This document shows positions 35,150 to 43,786 of a stretch of DNA of 64,000 bases, piece after piece. The notes beneath the pieces are model-generated. The model made no database searches, was not told the DNA's origin, and saw only the letters and a program-made list of their open reading frames with translations. Position 1 is the stretch's first letter, and every line of letters begins with the position of its first letter. A program made the position numbers and the translations under genes. The stretch lies in assembly GCA_006954405.1 (NCBI GenBank), contig LVVQ01000001.1, positions 62,001 through 126,000 on the forward strand, given 5' to 3'. Source of the stretch: Candidatus Methanarcanum hacksteinii (lineage in GTDB: Archaea; Thermoplasmatota; Thermoplasmata; Methanomassiliicoccales; Methanomethylophilaceae).

Positions 35150-35320
35150 TCATTCTCTAATGACTGTGATAGGGACCAAGTCCTTATCGTATTCCAGCAT
35201 GGCGATGTCGATTGGATCCAGCATACCTGCTGGAACATCTACGAGAACGGGTGCACCGAACGAAATTTGAAGCGCTCTTGCACCGATAATCCTTGCCTTC
35301 TCAAACCTAGTGTACTTCAT
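35150..35320 (-). CDS. rpoK: DNA-directed RNA polymerase subunit Rpo6 (K)
   Basis: A 56-residue protein read from ATG 35320. It contains TRFEKARIIGARALQISFGA, VLVDVPAG, PIDIAMLEYDKD and the C-terminal LVPITVIRE, matching the archaeal counterpart of eukaryotic Rpb6 and bacterial omega, which stabilises the polymerase clamp region. A TATA (CTTTATAAG, minus, 35361-35369) lies about 41 bases upstream. It is short and easily missed by length filters. It is followed by rpsB at nine bases. Confidence 0.95.
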   Translation of the reverse strand: MKYTRFEKARIIGARALQISFGAPVLVDVPAGMLDPIDIAMLEYDKDLVPITVIRE

Positions 35321-35360
35321 AGTTCACCATACCGGAGTATGTCAGATATTAGGGTCTTAC

Positions 35361-35369
35361 TTATAAAGC
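35361..35369 (-). promoter_or_regulatory. TATA box of the rpoK-rpsB operon
   Basis: CTTTATAAG on the minus strand predicts a start near 35338, giving a leader of about 18 bases before the rpoK ATG. Confidence 0.55.
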
Positions 35370-35427
35370 TTACTGTATTTACAAGCGCCCCATATCCTTA
35401 TTACTCTATTAGTAGTGAACAACACAT

Positions 35428-35451
35428 CCGATAAAACTGTGTCGTTATCGG
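35428..35451 (+). other. Hairpin upstream of the DUF2240-like gene
   Basis: CCGATAA and TTATCGG pair over a ten-base loop within the 176-base divergent region between rpoK and the gene at 35497. The rest of this region shows only the rpoK TATA and AT-rich sequence. Confidence 0.3.
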
Positions 35452-35496
35452 AGAACTGTGCGACGGATTATTATCTTATGAGACACTGCAAGGTCG

Positions 35497-36015
35497 ATGA
35501 CGAGTGAACTCACCGTTTGTGCAGCGGCCTTCTTGAGGAATAAAGGGAAGACAGTGGTCGCAGAGAACGAATTCCTGATGGGGATGTCCATGGACTACCA
35601 CTGGATGCCGTACGGTGACGCCAAGAAACTATTGGATATACTCATCAGATCGGATATATTCAAGAAGAATGGTGAATATCTCAAAGCTTCGTTCGAATTA
35701 TCAGATGTGGATGTGCCTGTGGCATATAGGCCATCCGAATCGTTGATGGAGAGCATCAGATCATCGAAAGTTGTTACGACTCCCAAGAAAGAACCCCCTA
35801 AGAAAGGGCCGGTGCCCGAGAATCTACTACCCTTGTTGATCTCCGAAGCTATAGATGCCCATATGGATAAGAGGGATTTCATGTCGGCGGCCAACGCACT
35901 TCAAAAAGGATTGAACATCGACATCCTTGCCGCAGGACTGATCGTACTCAGGGATGTCGGTGTCGATATAGGTCATCTGACCGACCGCGTATATGCCGCG
36001 GTATCGAAGAAGTGA
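35497..36015 (+). CDS. DUF2240-type archaeal protein
   Basis: A 172-residue protein that I match, with moderate confidence, to DUF2240. The N-terminal half looks like a small winged helix (AAAFLRNKGKTVVAENEFLMG, WMPYGDAKKLLDILIRSDIF, YLKASFELSDVDVPV), then a KK.PPKKG.P linker and a C-terminal helical segment (LLISEAIDAHMDKRDFMSAANAL) follow. Function unknown; the fold suggests nucleic-acid or protein binding. It is convergent with the MBF1 gene, the two stops separated by one base. Confidence 0.78.
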   Translation: MTSELTVCAAAFLRNKGKTVVAENEFLMGMSMDYHWMPYGDAKKLLDILIRSDIFKKNGEYLKASFELSDVDVPVAYRPSESLMESIRSSKVVTTPKKEPPKKGPVPENLLPLLISEAIDAHMDKRDFMSAANALQKGLNIDILAAGLIVLRDVGVDIGHLTDRVYAAVSKK

Positions 36016-36016
36016 A

Positions 36017-36511
36017 TCACTTCTTCTTGATGAAATCGCTCAGCGTCATCTTGGTGTTCTGACCGCCACCGATCCTTCCGCCCGTCGATACGGATTCTGT
36101 AAGTTTGATGTCCAATGCCTTCTCAAGCTTCTTGAGCATCTTGTCATCAGGCACGAGGTCATTGGATTCGATCTTTGCGAGTGTACCTTTCTTCTCAAGT
36201 ATAGAGGCTGCGAACTCCTCGAGATCCATGCCCTTGGCAATGCGGGCCTTCCTTATCTCGCCGCCATAGTCATCGATCAGTTCGACCGATTCAGAACCAC
36301 GATAGACGTCCTTGACCTGCATGCGCTGCTCACGTCTCTGGAGCCTCTGTTCAATGACCTGTGCACTTGGAGCAGGTGCTGACCCTCTTGTAGGCGAACC
36401 CCTGCGTTCATCACCGAACTTAGAACAATTCGGACAGACTTCGAGCTTGGTACCTTCGATGAATACCGGTTTTGTGACCGGCACTTCCTTGCCGCACATT
36501 TCACAGATCAT
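36017..36511 (-). CDS. Multiprotein bridging factor 1 (aMBF1)
   Basis: A 164-residue protein with an N-terminal zinc ribbon (CEMCGKEV, CPNCSKFG), a basic linker with QRLQRREQRMQ and a C-terminal Cro/C1-type HTH (IRKARIAKGMDLEEFAASILEKKGTLAKIESNDLVPD). In eukaryotes MBF1 links activators to TBP; archaeal aMBF1 binds the ribosome and the transcription machinery. Monocistronic, divergent from PAN. Confidence 0.93.
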   Translation of the reverse strand: MICEMCGKEVPVTKPVFIEGTKLEVCPNCSKFGDERRGSPTRGSAPAPSAQVIEQRLQRREQRMQVKDVYRGSESVELIDDYGGEIRKARIAKGMDLEEFAASILEKKGTLAKIESNDLVPDDKMLKKLEKALDIKLTESVSTGGRIGGGQNTKMTLSDFIKKK

Positions 36512-36575
36512 GACCTCACCTATGTGCCAACTTGTAATTTAATACTACGGTCATACACATCGGGGATTTAGCAAT

Positions 36576-36586
36576 ACTATTATAAT
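36576..36586 (+). promoter_or_regulatory. TATA box of PAN
   Basis: TACTATTATAA lies about 40 bases before the PAN ATG and predicts a start near 36608. Confidence 0.45.
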
Positions 36587-36622
36587 GGCTTACGGATAGA
36601 CCGTTGCTAGAACGGTGATATC

Positions 36623-37834
36623 ATGGGTGATCTTCAGGCCGATGAATTGACGTCCGAATTGAAAGCGAAGATATTGACTCTCGAAGAGAAAAATGTCAGA
36701 CTTATGGAGGACCTTCAGAATGCGGAGAACGACAAACGCTTCGCAGAAAGTGAATTGTTCAGGACACAGAAGGATCTCACTAAGGTGAGGTCTGAACTTG
36801 AAAGGATGAAGACCCCTCCGCTGATAATCGGTACGCTGAAGGATGTCCTTCCGGACAACCGCGTGGTAGTGAAAAGCACCACAGGACCTGATTTCGTCGT
36901 CGGCGTATCCACATATTGTGCGCAGGAGGACCTTATCGCAGGTGCAAGGGTTTCACTCAACAAACAATCACTTGCAGTGATGAATGTCCTTCCACAATCT
37001 TTGGATCCTGTCGTCACAGGTGCTGAGATCATCGATAAACCGAACATCACCTACTCCGACGTTGGAGGTCTTGATAAGCAACTCCTCGAATTGCGTGAGG
37101 CCGTGGAGGATCCGTTGCTCAGACCTGAACTCTATGCCAAGGTCGGTATAGAGCCGCCTAAAGGAGTATTGCTCGTAGGTCCACCGGGAACTGGTAAGAC
37201 CCTGATGGCAAAGGCTGTCGCGAATGCGACCCAAGCCACATTCATCAGACTCGTGGGTTCGGAACTCGTACAGAAATACATCGGAGAGGGTGCAAGGCTC
37301 GTCCGTGAACTGTTCGAACTCGCGAAAGAGAAAGCTCCAAGCATCGTTTTCATCGATGAATTGGATTCTGTAGGTGCGAAGAGGCTTGATTCAGCCACAT
37401 CCGGGGACAGAGAGGTGCAGAGGACACTCATGCAACTCCTTTCCGAATTGGATGGATTCACTCCGATGAGCAATGTTAAGATCATCGGTGCAACGAACAG
37501 ACCCGATATACTCGATGACGCATTATTGAGACCGGGAAGATTCGACCGTATCGTTGAGATCGGACTCCCTGACATCGATGGAAGGGAACAGATATTCAAG
37601 ATCCACATCGCACACATGAACATCGAAGGCGACATATCAGCAAGGAATCTCGCTGAGGCCACAGAAGGTGTGTCTGGTGCGGAGATCAAATCCATCTGTA
37701 CAGAAGCAGGTATGCTGACGATAAGGGATGGTCGTGATTGCATCACGATGTCCGACTTCATAAAGGCTAAAGAGAAGGTCTTGGAAGTCGGAAGGAACAA
37801 GGTCAAACAGGCTCCAGCATATATGTTCGGATGA
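36623..37834 (+). CDS. Proteasome-activating nucleotidase PAN
   Basis: A 403-residue AAA+ unfoldase that feeds substrates into the 20S proteasome. An N-terminal coiled coil (~10-65) precedes an OB domain (~70-135). The AAA module has Walker A GPPGTGKT (~187-194), the pore-loop region FIRLVGSELVQKYIGEG, Walker B FIDELDSVGAKR, and the arginine-finger region LLRPGRFDR. The C-terminus is AYMFG: the last three residues (M-F-G) have Phe where the gate-opening HbYX motif has Tyr. It could also be a related ARC/Cdc48-like ATPase, but the layout is PAN. Confidence 0.92.
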   Translation: MGDLQADELTSELKAKILTLEEKNVRLMEDLQNAENDKRFAESELFRTQKDLTKVRSELERMKTPPLIIGTLKDVLPDNRVVVKSTTGPDFVVGVSTYCAQEDLIAGARVSLNKQSLAVMNVLPQSLDPVVTGAEIIDKPNITYSDVGGLDKQLLELREAVEDPLLRPELYAKVGIEPPKGVLLVGPPGTGKTLMAKAVANATQATFIRLVGSELVQKYIGEGARLVRELFELAKEKAPSIVFIDELDSVGAKRLDSATSGDREVQRTLMQLLSELDGFTPMSNVKIIGATNRPDILDDALLRPGRFDRIVEIGLPDIDGREQIFKIHIAHMNIEGDISARNLAEATEGVSGAEIKSICTEAGMLTIRDGRDCITMSDFIKAKEKVLEVGRNKVKQAPAYMFG

Positions 37835-37844
37835 ACACATATCG

Positions 37845-37877
37845 ATGGGGTCCCGAGATAGATTCTCGGAATCCCAT
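37845..37877. terminator. Bidirectional hairpin between PAN and the GPN GTPase
   Basis: Outer stem ATGGG/CCCAT and inner stem CCGAGA/TCTCGG with a three-base internal loop on each side lie between two convergent genes; TTATAT follows on the plus strand. Confidence 0.5.
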
Positions 37878-37889
37878 TATATGCTGGTA

Positions 37890-38669
37890 TCAATCATTAT
37901 CCTCGGGATCGATATCCTCTCCGCCGAAGAATTCCAACTGTGTGGCGGAATAGATTTCTTCCAATCCCGTATTCTCCACTGCGGACACAGCACGTATCTG
38001 TCCGAATATACCAACACTCTCCACTGCCTTGAACAGCTCCATGCCAACGACGGTCTGAGGATTGGCATCGTTGTCCAAGAGATCGTCATATAATGAGTCG
38101 GAATTCTCGAACCATGAGATCATCCTGTCCCTATCCTCATCCTTCATGAGATCCGCCTTGGTCAATATATTGATCACAGGCAATTGAAGTCTGAACTCAA
38201 CAAGTGATGATAACACCATATTGGATACGAAACCGTTCGATGTCTTGCAGAGCATGGGATCGGAAAGATACACGACCATCGATTTCTCTTTACCGAATGC
38301 CTCTACGATGACATTCGATGACTCACGGAATGCGAACAGCTCCAATTGACCCGGCGTGTCCACCAATACATACTCCGTTCTGACACCATCCAACAGATCC
38401 GTGATCTTCTTGATGTTGACAGCCATCAGATCCGCTGCAACGATCTGTGCTCCATTCGGCCCAAGGTTATACTCTCCCATGACCTCATCCAAAGCCACCC
38501 ATTCCCTGATGTCTATGTCCGCGTCATACGGTAACATATCCACTCCGGGATCGAGATTTATCGTCATGCAGTCGATGCCGTTGTTACCAAGCCAATCCCT
38601 GTATGATTTGACCAGTGTGCTCTTTCCGCTTCCCGCTGTACCAACGAAATAAACGAATCTCAAAACCAT
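37890..38669 (-). CDS. GPN-loop GTPase
   Basis: A SIMIBI-class GTPase of about 259 residues. Walker A is GTAGSGKST (~9-17), the GPN insertion is in NLGPNGAQ (~70), switch II is DTPGQLELF, and the guanine motif is TKAD (~170). Eukaryotic GPN1-3 assist RNA polymerase II assembly; the archaeal dimer's task is unsettled. The ATG at 38669 overlaps the stop of the upstream TPR gene (TGATG), and a GTG at 38672 is an alternative. The coupling to a zinc-ribbon TPR protein hints at an assembly role. Confidence 0.9.
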   Translation of the reverse strand: MVLRFVYFVGTAGSGKSTLVKSYRDWLGNNGIDCMTINLDPGVDMLPYDADIDIREWVALDEVMGEYNLGPNGAQIVAADLMAVNIKKITDLLDGVRTEYVLVDTPGQLELFAFRESSNVIVEAFGKEKSMVVYLSDPMLCKTSNGFVSNMVLSSLVEFRLQLPVINILTKADLMKDEDRDRMISWFENSDSLYDDLLDNDANPQTVVGMELFKAVESVGIFGQIRAVSAVENTGLEEIYSATQLEFFGGEDIDPEDND

Positions 38670-40081
38670 CACTCCTTATGTTTGATCTGTCTTCTCAACC
38701 TTCTTCCAGGTATCGGTTTGGCAACCTGTGAGGATAGCATGTCTATCTTGGTCTTCTTGGAATTCACATTACCGATCGTGCCTCTGGATGCTCTGTCCAG
38801 ATCACTTTGCGATATTCCCAATTCCATGAGTTCCTCACGGACCTCCTTGGCCCTGTCATGATCCTTCATGTTCAATAATACAAGATATGAATGCGCAACG
38901 GACATCAGGAACATCTCGTTGACGTCCCCCATCTGAGCGACTGTGTAGAGATTGTCATATGCGCCTTTCAAATCATCCAGAAGATCATCGTAATCGTTCG
39001 GATCGCGCGTCATCGACCTGAACATGTATGCCTGCGCCAGATTCTCACATGTTCTCTTGTCCTTGATCGCCACGGCATCCAATGCGGGGATGATCACATT
39101 CATCTCCTCAAGGAATCCCTCTGGGATCTCTGGACTCTTCGTCTGACGGTATTTCGCACGGTTCAATAATGCGTACGCATATGCATCCTTGTGCCCTTCA
39201 TACCCTTTAATGATGTTCACAGCCTCATCCATAAGTGCTGATGCTTCCTCGGGATGGTTCTTCCTCTCCTCCGATTCTGCTACGAACCCCATTGAGTCGG
39301 CCAATTCGATGAGCCTTGCCGATGTTATAGGTGCCGTCTTAAGGAGCCTTCTCCTCTCCTCCAATGCGGATGACATGTATTCTTCCGCTTCCTGCATCCT
39401 GTTGTTCTTGGAGACAATGAGTCTGAGCGAATCGTATATCGTTGCGAGAAGATATGGATCATCACCGATGTCACCTCTAGCGAAACATTCCTTGGTGAGT
39501 TCCAATGCCTCCTTGAATGCTTTCTCGGAATTGATGAGATCCTTCCTCATCATGCATATGAAACCGTAGTTGACCTTCATTGAGGCTACTTCCACCGTCC
39601 TACTGTCACCGACCTGATCCAAGCCATTGGAGTAGATGTCCATGGCTTCCTTGTTATCACCACGTGCTATGGCGAATGCAGCACAGATGGGTACCTGGTT
39701 GAAGTATCTCGCACGCATACGCTCATCCCCGTCATTGGCAAGTCTGAGCATGAGCGAAAGGACCTCCTTGGCAAGGTCCTCGGCCTTGATCTCCCTTCCC
39801 GTTTCGCTGTATCTGTCCGAAAGTAATGATAATGCATCCACCTTCGCAAGATCATCGGTGGCTTCATCCACAGCCTTCAATGCGCTTCTCACGGACGGCT
39901 CCAGCTCATAATACTCGCCTGTATCCGAAGTGACCGTCTCTATGTCTCCATTCGATAGGAAATTCATTATGATCTTGGTCTCTCCGCAATCAGAACATAT
40001 GACGGATGTCTCATAGCCGGATCTCAGTTCTGCGACCTTTCCGCACTTGGGGCATGTAAATTCAACCTCTTCTCCGCTCAT
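38669..40081 (-). CDS. TPR-repeat protein with N-terminal zinc ribbon
   Basis: A 470-residue protein. The first ~35 residues form a zinc ribbon (CPKCGK, CSDCGE). The remainder is almost entirely helical and shows degenerate TPR-like repeats (for example INSEKAFKEALELTKECF and RMQEAEEYMSSALEERRRL), ending in a basic tail (IPGRRLRRQIKHKE). No enzymatic motif is visible. It is probably a scaffold, co-transcribed with the GPN GTPase whose start overlaps its stop. I know of no characterised homologue. Confidence 0.82.
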   Translation of the reverse strand: MSGEEVEFTCPKCGKVAELRSGYETSVICSDCGETKIIMNFLSNGDIETVTSDTGEYYELEPSVRSALKAVDEATDDLAKVDALSLLSDRYSETGREIKAEDLAKEVLSLMLRLANDGDERMRARYFNQVPICAAFAIARGDNKEAMDIYSNGLDQVGDSRTVEVASMKVNYGFICMMRKDLINSEKAFKEALELTKECFARGDIGDDPYLLATIYDSLRLIVSKNNRMQEAEEYMSSALEERRRLLKTAPITSARLIELADSMGFVAESEERKNHPEEASALMDEAVNIIKGYEGHKDAYAYALLNRAKYRQTKSPEIPEGFLEEMNVIIPALDAVAIKDKRTCENLAQAYMFRSMTRDPNDYDDLLDDLKGAYDNLYTVAQMGDVNEMFLMSVAHSYLVLLNMKDHDRAKEVREELMELGISQSDLDRASRGTIGNVNSKKTKIDMLSSQVAKPIPGRRLRRQIKHKE

Positions 40082-40134
40082 CGGTTGCAGTAATACGACA
40101 GAACATTAATAGTTATCACAAAAGTGAGTATGAG

Positions 40135-40174
40135 CCTCTCTTGATGGTCGAGAGGACCACTGCCCAGTAGGGCA
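40135..40174 (-). other. Two small hairpins between dnaJ and the TPR gene
   Basis: CCTCTC/GAGAGG (40135-40155) and TGCCC-AGTA-GGGCA (40161-40174) lie downstream of the dnaJ stop. They may terminate the chaperone operon, though no T-run follows. Confidence 0.35.
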
Positions 40175-40184
40175 ATAAGATGTT

Positions 40185-41312
40185 TCATCCGAAGATCTTC
40201 TTCTTCCTTCCGGTCTTCTTCTCAGAAGTACCTGCCGTATCGTCGAGTTTCTTCAGAAGTTCCTTCTCCATCTCAGACACCTTCTTAGGGACATCGATCC
40301 TGACGCGGACGAACATGTCTCCGCGCATGGTACTGTTGATCTTCGGCATACCCAATCCAGACATCCTCAGGACCGAGTTGACCTGCGTACCAGCAGGGAT
40401 CTTCAGCATGACAGCCTCACCATTTATGGTATTGATCTGAACCTCTCCTCCGAGAACGAGTTTCGGATATGTCGTGGTCACACCGGTCCAAAGGTTGGAA
40501 CCATCACGTTGGAACATGGCATTCTCCTTCAGATGTACGACCACGAACAGATCTCCGGGCCTTCCTCCGAGATAACCTGAATCACCGGCACCAGGGACAC
40601 GTATCCTCTGGTCATCGTCGATACCTGCAGGCACCTTGACCGAGATTTTCGATTTCTTGGAGATGCGCCCCTGTCCGCGACATGATGGACACTTCTCTCT
40701 AGCGGACTGTCCCGTACCATTACAGTTCGGACACTCGGATATCGATGACATCTGACCGAAAGGCGTCCTCTTGATGGATTGGATCTGTCCTCTTCCGCCA
40801 CACTGCTTACAGGTCTCCGTCACACCGCCCTTGGCACCCGTGCCGTTACACTCAGTACAGTTGACGGTGTGCGGTACAGTGATCTCGACCTCCTTCCCTT
40901 TGAACGCGTCTTCGAGAGATATCTCGATATCGTATCTGAGAGAATCCCCGGAGCGGGGCCCGGTACGCTGTTGTTGCCTACCGAACCCGCCACCGAAGAT
41001 GGATCCGAAGATATCCCCGAAGATATCGTTGATATCGTCCTGGTGAGTGAAGTCTCCCCAGCTGAATCCGCCCTGTCCGAATTGCCCGTTGACACCTGCA
41101 TGACCGTACTGATCATACATCTTACGTTTCTCGGAATCCATCAGGACCTCGTACGCCTCGGATATCTCCTTGAACTTCTCTTCAGCGACCTCTTTCGGCT
41201 CCTTGGATACGTCCGGGTGATATTGACGTGCCAACTTACGGTAGGCACTCTTTATCTCGTCTGGCGTTGCGGTCTTCTCGACACCCAATACTTCGTAGTA
41301 GTCTCTTGGCAT
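40185..41312 (-). CDS. dnaJ: Chaperone DnaJ (Hsp40, type I)
   Basis: Co-chaperone that delivers unfolded proteins to DnaK and stimulates its ATPase. About 375 residues from ATG 41312 (an in-frame GTG 41321 overlaps the dnaK stop). The J domain has the YHPDVSK motif near residue 32, then a Gly/Phe region (GGFSWGDF, GGGFGRQQQ), four CxxCxGxG zinc repeats (CTECNGTG, CKQCGGRG, CPNCNGTG, CPSCRGQG) and the C-terminal substrate-binding domains. It is of bacterial type, as in other archaea that acquired Hsp70. Confidence 0.96.
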   Translation of the reverse strand: MPRDYYEVLGVEKTATPDEIKSAYRKLARQYHPDVSKEPKEVAEEKFKEISEAYEVLMDSEKRKMYDQYGHAGVNGQFGQGGFSWGDFTHQDDINDIFGDIFGSIFGGGFGRQQQRTGPRSGDSLRYDIEISLEDAFKGKEVEITVPHTVNCTECNGTGAKGGVTETCKQCGGRGQIQSIKRTPFGQMSSISECPNCNGTGQSAREKCPSCRGQGRISKKSKISVKVPAGIDDDQRIRVPGAGDSGYLGGRPGDLFVVVHLKENAMFQRDGSNLWTGVTTTYPKLVLGGEVQINTINGEAVMLKIPAGTQVNSVLRMSGLGMPKINSTMRGDMFVRVRIDVPKKVSEMEKELLKKLDDTAGTSEKKTGRKKKIFG

Positions 41313-41317
41313 ATTCT

Positions 41318-43195
41318 TCACTGGTCGTCCACTATCTTATAATCGGCGTCGACGAAGTCCCCGTCCGATTTCTTGGCATCAGATTCCTGACTCTGCTGTT
41401 GTTGCTGAGCACCGCCACCGCAGTTGCATCCGCCCTGCTGCTGTTCTCCAGCCTGCTGGTAGACCCTCTGCGAGATCGGCTCCATAGCCTTGTAGAGATC
41501 GTCGAGTTTCTTCTTGATCTCTGCCGCATCTCCGGATTTGTCAGCGTTCTCGAGATCGCTGATCGCGGATTCGACCTTCGACCTCTCCTCGTTCGTGACC
41601 TTGTCACCGAGTTCATCGAGTGTCTTCTTCACTGAGTAGATTGCTGTCTCAGCCTGATTCTTGACCTCGATCTCCTCACGCTTCTTCTTATCCGCATCTG
41701 CGAACTGTTCAGCCTGCTTGACCATCTCATCGATCTCTTCCTTCGAGAGCTTGTTGGATGATGCGATCGTGATCTTCTGCTCTTTACCAGTACCCTTGTC
41801 CTTTGCAGAGACGTTGATGATACCGTTCGCGTCGATATCGAAGGTCACTTCGATCTGAGGTACACCGCGAGGTGCTGGGGGTATTCCATCGAGAGTGAAT
41901 CTGCCGAGTGATGTGTTGTCGGCGGCCATCTCCCTCTCACCCTGGACCACGTGGATCTCGACAGAGGGCTGATTGTCCTGTGCGGTCGAGAAGACCTGTG
42001 ATTTCTTCGTTGGGATCGTCGTGTTCCTGTCGATGAGCTTCGTAGCGATTCCACCGAGTGTCTCGATACCGAGTGACAACGGCGTGACATCGAGAAGGAG
42101 AACATCCTTCACATCTCCGGAGAGGACTGCTCCCTGGATAGCTGCACCCATACTGACACACTCCATCGGGTCGATACCGCGCTGGATCTTCGGCCCTACG
42201 ATGCTCTCGACGAAGTTCTGCACGATAGGCATCCTTGTAGGTCCACCTACCATGATGATCTTGTCGACATTATCGACTGTGAGTGATGCATCGTTCAATG
42301 CCTGCATGATCGGGCCCTTACAGCGTGATACGATCGGTGTCACGATCTCCTCAAGCTTTGCACGTGTGATCGTCTGGACCAAGTGCTTCGGTCCGCTTGC
42401 ATCGGATGCGATGAACGGAAGGTTGACCTCGGTCTGCATCGTTGTGGACAGTTCGATCTTGGCCTTCTCACATGCCTCACGTACCCTCCAGAACGCCATG
42501 TTGTCCTTCGTGAGATCAATTCCAGATTCCTTCTGGAATTCCCCGATGACGTATTTGGTGAGAGCCTCATCCATATCGGATCCGCCGAGTTTGGTATCTC
42601 CTGATGTGGACATGACCTCGAAGACTCCATCACTGAAGTCCATGATCGTGACATCGAGTGTTCCTCCACCGAGATCGAACACGAGGATCTTCTGTGATGT
42701 GTTACCCTTGTCGAGACCGTATGCGAGTGCTGCGGCCGTCGGCTCGTTGATGATACGTACAACATCCAATCCTGCGATCGCACCAGCATCCTTCGTTGCC
42801 TGCCTCTGATTGTCATCGAAGTATGCAGGTACGGTGATGACTGCCTTGTCTATGGTCTCACCGAGGTATGCCTCAGCATCCCTCTTGATCTTCTGGAGGA
42901 TGAATGCGGAGATCTGCTGAGGAGTGTACTCTTTACCGAGTGCAACGACCTTCTCGGATGTTCCCATCTTCCTCTTCACGTTCTTGATCGTACCGTCTGG
43001 ATTAGTTACGGCCTGTCTCCTTGCGGGTTCTCCGACAAGAAGCTGACCATCCTTTGTGAATGCTACATATGAGGGGAAAGCTTTCCCTCCAACGCTTGCT
43101 CCTTCTGCGCTAGGGATCATGCTCGGCCTTCCGCCTTCCATAACAGAGGCGGCAGAGTTGCTTGTTCCCAAATCGATACCGATTATTCTTGACAT
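41318..43195 (-). CDS. dnaK: Chaperone DnaK (Hsp70)
   Basis: About 625 residues. The nucleotide-binding domain includes IIGIDLGTSNSAASVM, AVITVPAYF, LVFDLGGGTLDVTIMDF and IMVGGPTRMP. The linker VLLLDVTPLSLGIETLGG leads into the substrate-binding domain, and a Gln-rich CNCGGGAQQQQQ region precedes the acidic C-terminus. The start is placed at ATG 43195, one base after the grpE stop; GTG 43204 in the same frame would overlap it. It is the middle gene of grpE-dnaK-dnaJ. Confidence 0.97.
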   Translation of the reverse strand: MSRIIGIDLGTSNSAASVMEGGRPSMIPSAEGASVGGKAFPSYVAFTKDGQLLVGEPARRQAVTNPDGTIKNVKRKMGTSEKVVALGKEYTPQQISAFILQKIKRDAEAYLGETIDKAVITVPAYFDDNQRQATKDAGAIAGLDVVRIINEPTAAALAYGLDKGNTSQKILVFDLGGGTLDVTIMDFSDGVFEVMSTSGDTKLGGSDMDEALTKYVIGEFQKESGIDLTKDNMAFWRVREACEKAKIELSTTMQTEVNLPFIASDASGPKHLVQTITRAKLEEIVTPIVSRCKGPIMQALNDASLTVDNVDKIIMVGGPTRMPIVQNFVESIVGPKIQRGIDPMECVSMGAAIQGAVLSGDVKDVLLLDVTPLSLGIETLGGIATKLIDRNTTIPTKKSQVFSTAQDNQPSVEIHVVQGEREMAADNTSLGRFTLDGIPPAPRGVPQIEVTFDIDANGIINVSAKDKGTGKEQKITIASSNKLSKEEIDEMVKQAEQFADADKKKREEIEVKNQAETAIYSVKKTLDELGDKVTNEERSKVESAISDLENADKSGDAAEIKKKLDDLYKAMEPISQRVYQQAGEQQQGGCNCGGGAQQQQQSQESDAKKSDGDFVDADYKIVDDQ

Positions 43196-43196
43196 C

Positions 43197-43724
43197 TTAC
43201 TCACCTTCTATTTTTTCTTCTTCTTGTTTTTTCTTGGTCACTTTGACCTTGGAGTACCTGAGTACCTTGTTCCCAAGGCGATACCCCTTTTGGAATACCT
43301 CTGCGATATCCCCATCCTCATCACCATCGACGACACAGAGTGCCTCGTGGCAATTAGGGTCAAATTTCCCGTCTGTAGGAATCTCTGTCAGTCCTTTGGA
43401 TTCGAGGGCCTTCATCAGATTCTGGCGTATACCTCTGACACCTATCACGAAATCGTTTTCTCCGTCCGCGTGTTCGAGAGCGCGATCCAGATCGTCCACT
43501 ATCGACAACATGTCCGTAATTAGGCCTGCTGTAGCGAAGGTCCTGAACTCCTCGTTCTCACGCTGAGTCCTCTTACGGAAGTTATCGTAGTCTGCCTGTA
43601 GCCTCTGAGCCAACTGGAGATACTCGCCGGACTTGTTCTCGGACTCCTCCAGCTTCTTCTTTAGCTCTTCGACCTCGTCGACAGCCTTCTCTTTCTTCTC
43701 TTTCTTTTCCTCCTTTACAGTCAT
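43197..43724 (-). CDS. grpE: Nucleotide exchange factor GrpE
   Basis: A 175-residue protein from ATG 43724. A Lys/Glu-rich N-terminus and a long coiled coil (KSGEYLQLAQRLQADYDNFRKRTQ) are followed by the beta domain (KGYRLGNKVLRYSKVKVTK). It releases ADP from DnaK. The same frame stays open far upstream into the thermosome gene, but homology starts at MTVKEEKKEK and a terminator hairpin intervenes, so the longer form is rejected. Stop TAA is one base from the dnaK ATG. Confidence 0.95.
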   Translation of the reverse strand: MTVKEEKKEKKEKAVDEVEELKKKLEESENKSGEYLQLAQRLQADYDNFRKRTQRENEEFRTFATAGLITDMLSIVDDLDRALEHADGENDFVIGVRGIRQNLMKALESKGLTEIPTDGKFDPNCHEALCVVDGDEDGDIAEVFQKGYRLGNKVLRYSKVKVTKKKQEEEKIEGE

Positions 43725-43756
43725 CCATTCACCTTTCAATGTTGAGATAATGATAC

Positions 43757-43775
43757 AGGGGGCTCGAAGCCCCCT
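43757..43775 (-). terminator. Terminator hairpin of the thermosome gene
   Basis: AGGGGGCT-CGA-AGCCCCCT is a perfect 8-bp GC-rich stem 11 bases past the thermosome stop and about 32 bases before the grpE start, separating the two chaperone units. Confidence 0.6.
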
Positions 43776-43786
43776 ATGGAATATGT

